Shown here one piece after another: positions 8,893 to 17,755 of a DNA stretch of 64,000 bases. This stretch comes from Planomicrobium sp. Y74 (GTDB lineage Bacteria > Bacillota > Bacilli > Bacillales_A > Planococcaceae): NCBI RefSeq assembly GCF_003668635.1, contig NZ_RCWH01000004.1:124001-188000 (forward strand), given 5' to 3'. Within the stretch, counting starts at the first letter, position 1. Each line of letters opens with the position of its first letter. The translations under genes and the position numbers were made by a program. A model generated the notes under the pieces. That model was not told the origin of the DNA. It saw only the letters and a program-made list of their open reading frames with translations, and did no database searches.

Positions 8893-9888
8893 TCAGTCAC
8901 CATGCGCCCAGGCAATCCTTGGATCTATTTTCCGAGACATTCTCACCATAAATGGTTCGAATCCGAGACGCGGCCAGAAATAGGAAGCAATTTGGTTCGG
9001 CGTATGCCAATCCGCGTACAGATAATCAAAGCCTTCTTTTTTCATTTCCGCAAAACAATGGTTGGCGAGCACGCGGCCAATCCCTTTGCCCCGCATATCC
9101 GGATTGGTGGAAGCCGCCGGAAGCACCGCACAATTTGACGGCGCAGAAAGACTGGCTCCGTCTTCTTTTCGGAAATAAACATGGAAACCGGCAACGCGTT
9201 CGCCCATTTCCGCTATCCACAGAAAAGCCTCTTTATCTTCGGATAAGTCCATATAGCTGCGTTTGATGCTTTCCATCGTTTCTTTCGTAATCGGATGCCA
9301 GGACGGAGCCGCAGCCTGATGGATGCCGTTCCATAAAGCCACTTTCTTCAGCAAAGGGGCGTCCGCCTGTCCCCCTTTCCGGATAACCACCTTATCCACC
9401 TTGGGTTTTTCAGACGCTTCGAAATCCTTTAATTGGAGGATTGCATATTTCTGTTCATAACCGAATCCCTGCTCCAGCCACTGCTCCACCATAGCCCGTT
9501 CTCCCAGCGGGATCATCAGGACATGGGTGAAATAGCCATGCTTGATCCATTCAGCCCCGGCATCCGCATAAAGCAGCCGCAACAAACTTGGATGCTCTTT
9601 ATCGCTGATAGCGACGGATTCATAATTCATCAGTATATACCGTCCGCGATCGGTATCCTCCTTGAATTCGTAAAGCAGATAGCCGATGACGTCAATTCCA
9701 CGGACGGCTACAATACCGCTGACAAAAGGCTTTTCAAGCTGTTGGCGTATTACAGTCTCCGTCTCATCGATTTCCTCAAACGCCTTCGGTAAATAAGGGA
9801 ATGCTTTCCGCTCTTTTTCATGCCTTTTTGCCAATAAAGCCGACATCTGGCGAATATGAATTTCTTCAACCCCTACAAATTGAATCAT
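8893..9888 (-). CDS. GNAT family acetyltransferase, two-domain
   Basis: 331 aa, about twice the usual GNAT length. The C-terminal half holds the acetyl-CoA motif A (NPDMRGKGIGRVL near residue 265) and the typical ending with a Phe/Leu-rich strand (WPRLGFEPFMVRM). The N-terminal half looks like a degenerate GNAT fold. The acceptor is unknown. The start ATG at 9888 is preceded by AGGAG at 8 bases; a GTG three codons upstream is too close to that site. It follows the Dph6-like gene by 14 bases, so the two are probably one transcript. Confidence 0.75.
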   Translation of the reverse strand: MIQFVGVEEIHIRQMSALLAKRHEKERKAFPYLPKAFEEIDETETVIRQQLEKPFVSGIVAVRGIDVIGYLLYEFKEDTDRGRYILMNYESVAISDKEHPSLLRLLYADAGAEWIKHGYFTHVLMIPLGERAMVEQWLEQGFGYEQKYAILQLKDFEASEKPKVDKVVIRKGGQADAPLLKKVALWNGIHQAAAPSWHPITKETMESIKRSYMDLSEDKEAFLWIAEMGERVAGFHVYFRKEDGASLSAPSNCAVLPAASTNPDMRGKGIGRVLANHCFAEMKKEGFDYLYADWHTPNQIASYFWPRLGFEPFMVRMSRKIDPRIAWAHGD

Positions 9889-9902
9889 GGCTTCCACTCC
9901 TA

Positions 9903-10556
9903 TTATTGAAGTTTCACTTCCAGCACCCGGTATTGCCCAGCCTCAATCACTGGCCCGAATACTGCCGGAACCGCTTCGACAAATATCGGTCCATCAAGTA
10001 TGACTGTATGAAATTCCCCTTCTTCACCACAGGCATCAATTCCGAGAGCCTCAAGCTCTTCGATCAATTCCAGCGTAAATTCCCTGCCGAGGAATTTCGG
10101 ATCCATCCGCGCCGTGTCCACCACCGTAATCACAGCTTTGAATCCTTCCGCGATCAATTCCTCCAGCAGGTTCCGCCGGGGTTCTCCCCATAGCGGATGA
10201 CTGACTTCGATATCCGCTTCCTTACTGACTTTCTGTACCCATGCCCGGTGATCTTCCAAATCGATATCACCATAAACACCCATATCGATGCCTTCACTCT
10301 TAAAATTCTTTAAAAGGCTGATAAATTCCTTCTCGTAATTATTCCAATCCGCCTTCCCGATTTCCAGTGGCAGTCCCATCCGTTCAGCCTGCGCTTCCAT
10401 AATTTCCAGCGGTAAGCCGTGCGACCTCGATTTCGACCCGTCTTCTTCGAACATAGTCAGCAAAGTCACCGGCACATGCCCTTCCAGCACAGCCCGGTAG
10501 TACGCCAGCGCGGAATCCTGTCCGCCGCTCCATGACATCACAAATGTTTTTTGCAT
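9903..10556 (-). CDS. Dph6-related PP-loop ATP-binding protein (DUF71)
   Basis: 217 aa. The PP-loop SGGQDS near residue 10 and the C-terminal GEEGEFHT are the two marks of the Dph6/COG2102 family. In eukaryotes and archaea Dph6 amidates diphthine on elongation factor 2, but bacteria lack diphthamide, so the bacterial substrate is unknown; part of the family has been linked by comparative genomics to B12 salvage. I start at ATG 10556 (GAAGAGGTG upstream); 16 further codons in frame lack support. It is probably co-transcribed with the GNAT gene downstream. Confidence 0.8.
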   Translation of the reverse strand: MQKTFVMSWSGGQDSALAYYRAVLEGHVPVTLLTMFEEDGSKSRSHGLPLEIMEAQAERMGLPLEIGKADWNNYEKEFISLLKNFKSEGIDMGVYGDIDLEDHRAWVQKVSKEADIEVSHPLWGEPRRNLLEELIAEGFKAVITVVDTARMDPKFLGREFTLELIEELEALGIDACGEEGEFHTVILDGPIFVEAVPAVFGPVIEAGQYRVLEVKLQ

Positions 10557-10649
10557 AATGCACCTCTTCCGTAAATTCGTTTTCTGAATAAAAGACTTCG
10601 ACAATTAAAGAATAAATCCTTTACTGCCGTTATACTGCGGCCCAAAAAT

Positions 10650-10682
10650 TAAAAAAGCGGCCGGAAAAGCTTCCGGCCGCTT
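10650..10682 (-). terminator. Terminator after fumC
   Basis: Twelve-base GC-rich stem AAGCGGCCGGAA / TTCCGGCCGCTT with a 4-base loop and a T run on the minus strand. Confidence 0.92.
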
Positions 10683-10694
10683 CAAAATATTCAC

Positions 10695-12077
10695 TTATTT
10701 GCCAACCATGTTTTCCGGTTTAACCCACTCGTCGAATTGCTCAGCTGTCAGATGTCCGCTCTTCACAGCAGATTCTTTCAGTGTAGAGCCCTCGTTATGG
10801 GCTTGTTTGGCAATTGCCGCCGCTTTTTCATAGCCGATATGCGGATTCAATGAAGTTACAAGCATCAATGAATTATTTACATGATTTTGGATGACATCCA
10901 GGTTCGCTTCAATGCCCACTGCACAGTGATCGTTAAAGCTTACAAGGCTGTCTGCCAACAACCTTACCGATTGAAGGAAGTTGTAGGCGATGACCGGTTT
11001 AAAGACGTTCAATTCAAAATTCCCCTGGCTGGCAGAGAAACCGATTGTCGCATCGTTCCCCATTACCTGTGCTGCAACCATTGTCAATGCTTCACTTTGT
11101 GTCGGGTTAACTTTCCCCGGCATGATGGAGCTGCCCGGTTCATTGGCCGGAATCGTGATTTCACCGATGCCGCTGCGGGGGCCGCTGGCAAGCCAACGTA
11201 CATCATTCGCAATTTTCATTGCGTCAGCCGCAAGTGCTTTGATGGCGCCGTGCGTATAAACCATTTCATCATGGCTTGTCAGTGCATGGAACTTATTTTC
11301 GGCTGATGTGAATTCGGAACCAACCGCTTCAGCGATGAATTCCGCAACGTAGCCGCCGAATTTCGGGTCTGCATTGATGCCGGTTCCTACCGCTGTACCG
11401 CCAATCGCCAATTCACGCATATAATTTACGCTTTCGCTGATCATGCGCTCACTTTTCTCCAGCATATGCTTCCAGCCGCTGATTTCCTGGCCCAAGGTCA
11501 ACGGTGTGGCATCCTGAAGATGCGTACGGCCGATTTTGATGATGTCATCGAATTTCTCCGATTTCTCAGCCAAAGTCGCTTTCAATTTCTGAACAGCAGG
11601 GATCAATGTTTCCGTAACGGCCAATACACCCGCAACGTGCATAGCCGTCGGGTAAGTGTCGTTTGAACTTTGGGACATGTTCACATCATCGTTAGGATGA
11701 AGTTTCTCTTCAGAATTCTGTTCCGCTAAAATTTCGTTTCCGCGGCGTGCCAGAACTTCGTTCATGTTCATATTCGACTGCGTTCCGCTGCCTGTCTGCC
11801 AAACAACCAATGGGAAATGGTCATTCCATTTGCCTTCGATTACTTCATTAGCTGCAGTTTCGATCGCTTTCATCTTCGCTTCAGACAGTTTTCCAAGCTT
11901 GTGGTTAGCTTTCGCTGTCGCTTTTTTCAATTGGGCAAACGCAATTACCACTTCATGCGGCATACGCTCAGTGCCGATTGCAAAGTTCTGGACACTGCGC
12001 TGTGTCTGAGCTCCCCACATTTTGTCGGCTTCAACCTGAATTTCACCAATGGTGTCTTTCTCTGTACGATATTGCAT
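10695..12077 (-). CDS. fumC: Class II fumarate hydratase
   Basis: 460 aa. It converts fumarate to L-malate in the TCA cycle, in the cytoplasm, as an iron-independent homotetramer. The superfamily signature [11 protein letters not shown] lies near residue 315 and [18 protein letters not shown] near 180, which place it with FumC rather than aspartase. The length is normal. The start ATG at 12077 is preceded by GGAG at 8 bases; three codons more are possible with GTG. It is a single-gene unit. A family A repeat with an outer 11-bp inverted repeat lies in the upstream region (12145-12292). Confidence 0.97.
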   Translation of the reverse strand: MQYRTEKDTIGEIQVEADKMWGAQTQRSVQNFAIGTERMPHEVVIAFAQLKKATAKANHKLGKLSEAKMKAIETAANEVIEGKWNDHFPLVVWQTGSGTQSNMNMNEVLARRGNEILAEQNSEEKLHPNDDVNMSQSSNDTYPTAMHVAGVLAVTETLIPAVQKLKATLAEKSEKFDDIIKIGRTHLQDATPLTLGQEISGWKHMLEKSERMISESVNYMRELAIGGTAVGTGINADPKFGGYVAEFIAEAVGSEFTSAENKFHALTSHDEMVYTHGAIKALAADAMKIANDVRWLASGPRSGIGEITIPANEPGSSIMPGKVNPTQSEALTMVAAQVMGNDATIGFSASQGNFELNVFKPVIAYNFLQSVRLLADSLVSFNDHCAVGIEANLDVIQNHVNNSLMLVTSLNPHIGYEKAAAIAKQAHNEGSTLKESAVKSGHLTAEQFDEWVKPENMVGK

Positions 12078-12144
12078 TCCATTCACTCCAATTCTTATGT
12101 CTAATTAAACCTTCTCTTCTATTAAACACAAAAAAACGTGAAAA

Positions 12145-12292
12145 AGCGACTTTTCTCTAGAAAAGCGGAAGCGCCCGTTAAGATTCGAAAGGCATAAGAC
12201 GATTTGGCGAAGCGGCGTTCTTTGCCGCACAGCCAAAGTGGCTTATGAACCGAGAATCTGGGCGCTGGAGTCTAGACAAGTGAAAAGTCGCT
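12145..12292. repeat. Family A palindromic repeat (complete copy) upstream of fumC
   Basis: Core 12160-12280, from GAAAAGCGGAAGCGCCCG to CTGGAGTCTAGACAAG. The two halves are complementary in blocks: AGCGCCC, AGATTC, GGCATAAG/CTTATG, TTTGGC/GCCAAA, GCGGC/GCCGC. The copy is enclosed by a perfect 11-bp inverted repeat, AGCGACTTTTC and GAAAAGTCGCT. It fills most of the 331-bp gap between fumC and the MurE-like gene. Confidence 0.85.
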
Positions 12293-12320
12293 ATAATCCT
12301 GCTGAAAAATTGATATCAAG

Positions 12321-12423
12321 AACCGATATACCGCAAATCAACTTAAAACTTTTGCTCCTGCATCGCTACGCTGCTTCGTCGCAAAGACATTGATCTCGCA
12401 GGCGTCGATCAATGTCTTTGCTG
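12321..12423. repeat. Family B repeat fragment entering the MurE-like gene
   Basis: Contains AACCGATATACCGCAAATCAAC, related to the left part of the block at 56836, followed by TGCTCCTGCATCGCTACGCTGCTTCGTCGCAAAGAC-like sequence (given here as joined short matches), shared with 16778 and 57113. It covers the last codons and stop of the gene at 12409. Confidence 0.65.
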
Positions 12424-13902
12424 CATAAAAAATTCCTCAATAATCTCTTCATCCGAATGCGGAATATATTCACCCTTGATAATTTGTGCGCCGTTGATAC
12501 AGCCGCTGGATAACAGGACGATATCTTCCGGTCCGCTTGCCTTTAATGCTTCTATTACAGCGTCCTTGCGTAAAGGTGCCGTCAATACTTCCTGTTTATA
12601 AGGGACTGTAAAGCCCTTAACTACCGCATTCACTACATCTTTGGGATTGTTATAGCCCGGATGGTCAACCGTTACAACAATCGTATCCGCCCTGCCTTCC
12701 GCAGCTTTTGCCATTTTCGGCATCTTGGAGAAATCGCGGATTCCGATACCTGCAATCATCGCAATGAGGCGTCGGTGCGGCAACTTTTTCGCTTCATTTA
12801 ATACAAGCTCAATGGCTACCGGAGTATGGGCGTAATCGAGGATAATTTTTCTGCCTTCGGGTCCGGCAAGAACCTGGAACCGCCCTTCCACCTGAGGAAG
12901 CTCAGGCAGGACAGCTAAAATCTCTTCAATGGATTTCCCAGCCAATAAAGCCGCAGCAATCGCTGCCGTCAGATTTCCGGCATTATATTCACCAAATATA
13001 GGAACTTGAACCTGTCGTGCAATACCTTGATATATTAAATTGAAAGCAAGTCCTTCATCCAGTGTCCGGCAGTCTCCCCAAATCAGATCCGCTCCGGAAT
13101 CAGGGTCCGCACTATAAGTGAGGCATGGATACTGAGCAATCTCCAAAATTTCCTGAGACATGCCGGCATCATCCAAATTGATGACAGCCGATTTTGCCTG
13201 CCGGAATAATTCCAGTTTTGATTGGAGGTAATGAGTGAAAGTTTTGTGGTATTCCATATGCTCTTCTGAAATATTGGTGTGGATTGCCACATCAAAAACG
13301 ATTCCTTCCACCCTTTTCTGATCCAGCGCAATAGATGAGACTTCCATTGCGGCTGATACATCTCCTTGGGCAGCCAGCTGCGAAAAGATATTATGTATAT
13401 CAGAGGAAATGGGTGTAGTCGGGGTGCTTTTCTTATAAGCGAGCTTGCCTGTTGAAGACCATATACCGGTAGTGCCTAAAAATCCGCATGGCATGTCCAA
13501 TAAATTAAAAAGGCTGTAAACGAAGGTAGCTGTGGTGGTTTTGCCATTAGTGCCTGTAACGCCGACCTTAATCAGCCGATCCTGTGAGTTGCCGTAAAAG
13601 TAATTGGAAATGTGCGCCATTGCAACCTTTGAATTTTCAACCTGCAAAAATGTCACTTGGGGAAACAAGTTAAAATGCTGATTCAGCATTTCTTTGTCTG
13701 TGCCGATTATGGCACATGCCCCTTTATCGATTGCTTCTTCAATATATAAGTGGCCGTCTGTATTTTCTCCGGTCACACAAAAGAAAGCGGATCCTTTTTT
13801 TGTCTCCACTGAGTTATAAACGATGGAAGTGATTTCTTGGACTTCAGGTCCGATTAAGGAAAGGGATTTGAGATGAGGTATTTCTGTAAATTGTATGTTC
13901 AT
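12409..13902 (-). CDS. MurE-like Mur ligase (orphan paralogue)
   Basis: 497 aa with the three-domain plan of Mur ligases. The ATP loop GVTGTNGKTTT is near residue 115, followed by a TNISEEHMEYH segment and the conserved Lys of SKLELF. MurE adds the third amino acid to UDP-MurNAc-L-Ala-D-Glu. The DNPR-type motif that recognises that amino acid is DHPG here, and the gene is not in a division/cell wall cluster, so it may act on a different substrate or in recycling. The start has AAGGAG upstream. The last codons (MQQRH and stop) are supplied by repeat sequence, so the C-terminus may have been altered. Confidence 0.78.
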   Translation of the reverse strand: MNIQFTEIPHLKSLSLIGPEVQEITSIVYNSVETKKGSAFFCVTGENTDGHLYIEEAIDKGACAIIGTDKEMLNQHFNLFPQVTFLQVENSKVAMAHISNYFYGNSQDRLIKVGVTGTNGKTTTATFVYSLFNLLDMPCGFLGTTGIWSSTGKLAYKKSTPTTPISSDIHNIFSQLAAQGDVSAAMEVSSIALDQKRVEGIVFDVAIHTNISEEHMEYHKTFTHYLQSKLELFRQAKSAVINLDDAGMSQEILEIAQYPCLTYSADPDSGADLIWGDCRTLDEGLAFNLIYQGIARQVQVPIFGEYNAGNLTAAIAAALLAGKSIEEILAVLPELPQVEGRFQVLAGPEGRKIILDYAHTPVAIELVLNEAKKLPHRRLIAMIAGIGIRDFSKMPKMAKAAEGRADTIVVTVDHPGYNNPKDVVNAVVKGFTVPYKQEVLTAPLRKDAVIEALKASGPEDIVLLSSGCINGAQIIKGEYIPHSDEEIIEEFFMQQRH

Positions 13903-14080
13903 AGGGTGCTCCTTAAGTAAATGTTTTCTTTTGCTATGAATTTATCATTTTAACAATATTATTATCACATTCTACCACCCTAATTAAATCTACAAAATGA
14001 CAGAGAAGCAACAATACAGCATAAATGATAATTTCATACTATATCGCCTATCTTTTCCCCCTCAGCGGTTCGCTGAAACC

Positions 14081-14122
14081 AAAAACCAGCCACAAAAAGC
14101 AAAAGCTTTTTGTGGCTGGTTT
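14081..14122 (-). terminator. Terminator after floT
   Basis: AAACCAGCCACAAAAAGC pairs with its complement; read on the minus strand it ends in a T run. It lies 64 bases after the floT stop. Confidence 0.85.
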
Positions 14123-14185
14123 GGGTTATTAATATTTAATGTAACTATTTTCCTTCCATACAATTTAATGTATGTGAAATTCTGC

Positions 14186-15700
14186 TTACTTAGCAGATGT
14201 CTCTTTTTCTGTTAATTCATAGCGCAATTGCTCAATTGTAGCAGCGTAATCCGATTTCCCGCTCATGTTCTCGAGCATTCCACGAACATCGATGCCAGAT
14301 GACTCCTTCAGCGTTTCCTGCAGAGTCGACATCAGGTTCGTCGCATACGAGGTCACTTTATTAGCACCGCCGCCTTCGCCGCTGCCTGTATCGACAACTG
14401 TAATTTTATCGATATTGGCAAGTGGGCTGGCAATCTGTTTCGCATATTCCGGCAGCATCTTCACGATCATATCGAGGGTAGCCGCCTGGCCGTACATTTC
14501 AAAAGCTTCCGCGATTTTACGTTTCGCTTCGGCTTCGGCAAGACCTTTCAGACGGATGACATCCGCTTCCGATTCACCTTGTGCACGCTGTGAATCAGCT
14601 TTCGCCATACCATCCAAGCGGACTTTCTCTGCATCAGCTTTCGCCATTGCTTCAACCCGGTATTTCTGGCCATCAGCATCTGCAAGCTGTTTCGACTTCT
14701 CAGCTTCTGCTGCCTGTTCCACAGCGTAACGGTCAGCATCCGCTTTTTTCTTCACTTCTGAGTCGTATTGGCGCTCACGGCGCTGAATTTCTTTCTCTTC
14801 CAGCTCAATCTGCTTCTGGCGTTCTATGATGCGGATCTGCATTTCCTGTTCTACAACTTCCTGTTTCGAACGCGCTGTTTCCAGTTCATACGCCTGATCG
14901 GCCCGGGCTTTTGCACTGTCCTGCTCACGGCGGTATTCTGCCACTTTCAACAGATTCTCTTTTTCCGCTTCGGCGATTTCAGTCGCGCGCTGGATCTCCG
15001 CACGCTGCGCTTCCTTGCCGGCTTCAGCGCGTTTGATGCGTGTCTCCATTTCCGATTCGGCGGTTGAAATATCCGCATCTCTTTTCACCTGGGCAATACG
15101 TGCTTTCCCCAACGAATCAAGATAGCCATTTTTATCACGTACATCTTTAATGGTGAATGACACGATGATCAAGCCCATTTTCGCCAAATCATGCGATGCT
15201 ACCCGCTGCACTTCCTGTGAGAACTTATCGCGGTTTTTATAAATTTCTTCTACGGTCATCGATCCAAGAATGGAACGAAGATGCCCTTCCAAAACTTCTT
15301 TCGCTTCATTTTCCCGGTCTTCTTTAGACTTTCCTAAAAATTGCTCTGCAGCTGTTGCGATTTCAGAAATGGAGCCGCCGATTTTGATGATTGCCGTCCC
15401 GTCCGCCATGACCGGAACACCTTGCTCCGTATAGACTTCGGGCGTCGTCACTTCCAATTTGCTGGACAATAAGCTGAGCGGCGCCGCCTGCTGAAACACC
15501 GGCAGCAGAAACGTGCCTCCGCCTCTGATAATCTTAATGCGATTACCGGAATCGTCGGTATGTACATTTTTCGACCCTAAATAACTCCCGGTAACAATCA
15601 ATGCTTCGTCCGGTCCCACCGTCTTGTACTTTGTGACATATACACCGATCAATGCCAGTAATATAGCTGCCACCACTCCAATAGCGATCCACACTTCCAT
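14186..15700 (-). CDS. floT: Flotillin FloT
   Basis: 504 aa. An N-terminal hydrophobic segment (residues about 3-24) anchors it to the membrane. An SPFH domain follows (about 30-200), then a long Glu/Ala/Lys-rich coiled coil with repeated AEAEK-type units (about 210-400) and a flotillin C-terminus. Flotillins organise membrane microdomains and affect fluidity, secretion and signalling. The partner NfeD-like gene lies 20 bases upstream in the same operon, as yuaF-floT in B. subtilis. A SigW-type promoter precedes the pair. The start ATG has AGGGGGAATCAGG upstream. Confidence 0.95.
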   Translation of the reverse strand: MEVWIAIGVVAAILLALIGVYVTKYKTVGPDEALIVTGSYLGSKNVHTDDSGNRIKIIRGGGTFLLPVFQQAAPLSLLSSKLEVTTPEVYTEQGVPVMADGTAIIKIGGSISEIATAAEQFLGKSKEDRENEAKEVLEGHLRSILGSMTVEEIYKNRDKFSQEVQRVASHDLAKMGLIIVSFTIKDVRDKNGYLDSLGKARIAQVKRDADISTAESEMETRIKRAEAGKEAQRAEIQRATEIAEAEKENLLKVAEYRREQDSAKARADQAYELETARSKQEVVEQEMQIRIIERQKQIELEEKEIQRRERQYDSEVKKKADADRYAVEQAAEAEKSKQLADADGQKYRVEAMAKADAEKVRLDGMAKADSQRAQGESEADVIRLKGLAEAEAKRKIAEAFEMYGQAATLDMIVKMLPEYAKQIASPLANIDKITVVDTGSGEGGGANKVTSYATNLMSTLQETLKESSGIDVRGMLENMSGKSDYAATIEQLRYELTEKETSAK

Positions 15701-15720
15701 CCTGATTCCCCCTGGTTTTT

Positions 15721-16260
15721 CTATTTTTTATTTCTTATTACAAAAGGCTCGTATTCCCTGACATAGAGCGTGCCGTCAGCGATATCAATGATCAGCACCT
15801 GTTCATCCTGCGCAATTGGTTCATTGTCATAGCCCGCTGCCCGCTTCGAAATCATTCCGCCGTAAGTTTCCAGCACCACTTCGCCATAACCGTCGACAGG
15901 AATCGGGATAATCACTCTAGCCACTTGCCCGAGGAGCGATTCTTCGGTATAGGCGATCGAGGATTCCGCAGATTTCAATGGCAATAAAACAAATAAATAC
16001 AGAAGGAAGTCCAGCACCACTGCTGCTGTTGCTGAAATCAGGATGATGCTGGCACTGTTCAGCCCGCCCGCTTTTTCAAGCACAAAAGCGATGGCGAAAA
16101 ACAAAGTGAAGAATGCCAGCAGTACGGCCGGGTTCAATAGAGGAAGCCCATCTCCGGCATCGGCCATATCGCCGAACAGCACGTAAAGTAAAGTCAGTCC
16201 TGCTGCGATCAGCAAGCCGTACATATAAATTTGCTCCACCTCTACACCAAACAATTCCAT
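15721..16260 (-). CDS. NfeD-like membrane protein (YuaF family)
   Basis: 179 aa. Three or four membrane helices (residues about 10-30, 40-65, 72-100) are followed by a small C-terminal OB-fold of the NfeD type (about 110-178). These proteins partner flotillins; the known B. subtilis case is YuaF with FloT. The start ATG at 16260 is preceded by GGGAGG at 6 bases. It is the first gene of the SigW-type operon. Confidence 0.88.
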   Translation of the reverse strand: MELFGVEVEQIYMYGLLIAAGLTLLYVLFGDMADAGDGLPLLNPAVLLAFFTLFFAIAFVLEKAGGLNSASIILISATAAVVLDFLLYLFVLLPLKSAESSIAYTEESLLGQVARVIIPIPVDGYGEVVLETYGGMISKRAAGYDNEPIAQDEQVLIIDIADGTLYVREYEPFVIRNKK

Positions 16261-16306
16261 TCCAATACCTCCCATTCCCGGTAGCTCTTTTCCATCTTAT
16301 CTTATA

Positions 16307-16332
16307 TACGGTAATAAAGGATTGAAGTTTCA
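16307..16332 (-). promoter_or_regulatory. SigW-type ECF promoter of the flotillin operon
   Basis: On the minus strand TGAAAC, 16-base spacer, CGTA: a perfect match to the SigW consensus. It lies 46 bases before the YuaF-type start. In B. subtilis the same operon belongs to the SigW regulon (cell envelope and antibiotic stress). Confidence 0.88.
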
Positions 16333-16361
16333 GAATTAATTATTATTTTTACTGCAGCAAA

Positions 16362-16389
16362 AGAAAAACCCATTCTATTTAAAGGATGG
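16362..16389. repeat. Duplicated terminator half, left copy
   Basis: 28 bases that match 16896-16923 with one mismatch. The right copy is part of a working hairpin; this one breaks off after GGATGG where the family B block begins. Confidence 0.8.
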
Positions 16390-16895
16390 ACTTTTCAGGT
16401 TGTCGAGAAACATCATATGCTTCCATCATTTCGCTGCATGCGGACGCGTTCCGCAGGGAGCTGCCTGAGCCTCCTCGATAACTTACGCTATCTGCGGGGT
16501 CTCAGGACTCGCTCTGTTTCCTGCAGGAGTCGCCGCCTGCTGCTACATTTGGGATCTGTGTAAAATTACGTTATCTACTTTCTTATTTAATACAGACTTA
16601 AATGAATTTCCTTTATAGAAAGTAATCAAAGATATGAAGCAAAACAGCGGAGACTCCCAGAGGAACAGAACCGGAGTTGGCTTTCCAACTCCAGTTCGAG
16701 CGAAGTGCTGAGATCCACTCGGGCGAAGTGGAACGAGTCCGAGTTAGCTCAGCGCAAGCCCCCAGGAAAAACCATTGTGCTCCTGCATCGCTTCGCTGCT
16801 TCGTCGCAAAGACTTGACCTCGCAAGCTTCGTTCAAGTCTTCGGAGCTGTTTTGCGCAATATCGGCTGTTTAATTTAAATTTAAATTTAATAAAC
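16390..16895. repeat. Family B composite repeat block
   Basis: About 506 bases without a credible gene. The left end CAGGTTGTCGAGAAAC resembles the right end of the block at 56836 in inverted form. Next comes a module with GCGGACGCGTTCCGC and GAGCTGCCTGAGCCTCCTCG, shared with 57283-57335 inverted. A module with GCTGAGCTAACTCGGNCTCG is shared with 56905-56930 in inverted order. A module with GCTTCGTCGCAAAGAC is shared with 12370 and 57131. The right end is an AT-rich palindrome (TTAAATTTAAATTTAA). Confidence 0.8.
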
Positions 16896-16928
16896 AGAAA
16901 AACCCATTCTATTTAAAGAATGGGTTTT
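16896..16928 (-). terminator. Terminator overlapping the end of the gene at 16913
   Basis: On the minus strand AAAACCCATTCT pairs with AGAATGGGTTTT; the stop codon TAA lies in the loop. A T run follows. Confidence 0.85.
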
Positions 16929-17626
16929 ACAAATTGGATTTCATGGAAACCGTTTTTCATTTGAAAGTTGATGCCGACGTAACCGGCATCGAATAATTGA
17001 TGTTGCCTAGTGAAGTCGTCCAGTTTGGCTGCCGCAAAATCCTCGTAGCCGATTGAGGGATTTTCAAGGTCTTTTACACAGACATACCGTTCTTTATTTC
17101 CATACTTCTCGGTCAAGGCGCCAATGTACATATCCTGTGTGAACTTGTCTTTCAGACTCGGGATGTTCATCGGGGCGACCGTACAGCAGACGTAACGGAA
17201 ATTCCCCGGCAGTTTCGGAAGCTCCTTCATAATGACATCAGCTAATTTCTGTTGCAGCCGGTTCCCTCTATATGCGGGCAGCACAGCAGAAATTTCCTGA
17301 TAAATCACTCTTGGCAACTCTTCTTCAGACAATCCGATGTCATAGCCGAGATGCTCTTCATCGATTCCAGGAATCAACAGTGCGCGGAAACCGATCAGTT
17401 TGTCTTCTGCATAGGCACCAACCATCAGCCCGCGTTCATTGAGGATGAAAAGAAATTCTTCTGTAGATAAAGGCTGTAAAGCTGTTCTTTCCGGCATGGC
17501 AGCAACCACTGCTTCTTGGACTTCTTCTATAGCCGGCAGATCTTCGAGATAAAGCCGTTTCATGTGCAGAGGCAGTTTTTTCCGAAGAACCTGATGGGTG
17601 ATAGTACCTTCATATAAAACTTTCAT
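16913..17626 (-). CDS. GNAT-like protein of unknown substrate
   Basis: 237 aa. An N-terminal domain resembles GNAT folds: MKRLYLEDLPAIEEVQ at residues about 28-43 and a variant acetyl-CoA loop in PAYRGNRLQQKLAD near 122-135. A C-terminal part of about 80 residues has no assignment. The start ATG at 17626 has GGGGGA at 7 bases. Single gene, with its stop codon inside its terminator loop. Function beyond acyltransferase fold unknown. Confidence 0.65.
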   Translation of the reverse strand: MKVLYEGTITHQVLRKKLPLHMKRLYLEDLPAIEEVQEAVVAAMPERTALQPLSTEEFLFILNERGLMVGAYAEDKLIGFRALLIPGIDEEHLGYDIGLSEEELPRVIYQEISAVLPAYRGNRLQQKLADVIMKELPKLPGNFRYVCCTVAPMNIPSLKDKFTQDMYIGALTEKYGNKERYVCVKDLENPSIGYEDFAAAKLDDFTRQHQLFDAGYVGINFQMKNGFHEIQFVKPIL

Positions 17627-17755
17627 CTCCGCTTCCCCCAACCGTTCAGATTTGTACTTTTATGATACCACTTATTTTTTTCTATGTAAGTGAGTTTTTT
17701 AAATTTTACTGCAAATTAGATAATAATTTGATGTGGCATCCAAAGAGCCCGCAGT

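Noticed and set aside
13997..14215. 72-codon plus-strand frame upstream of floT's end
   Set aside because: Crosses the floT terminator and has no ribosome-binding site.
16613..16825. Minus-strand frame of 70 codons in the 16-kb block
   Set aside because: Same reason; the matching module at 56.9 kb does not keep the frame.
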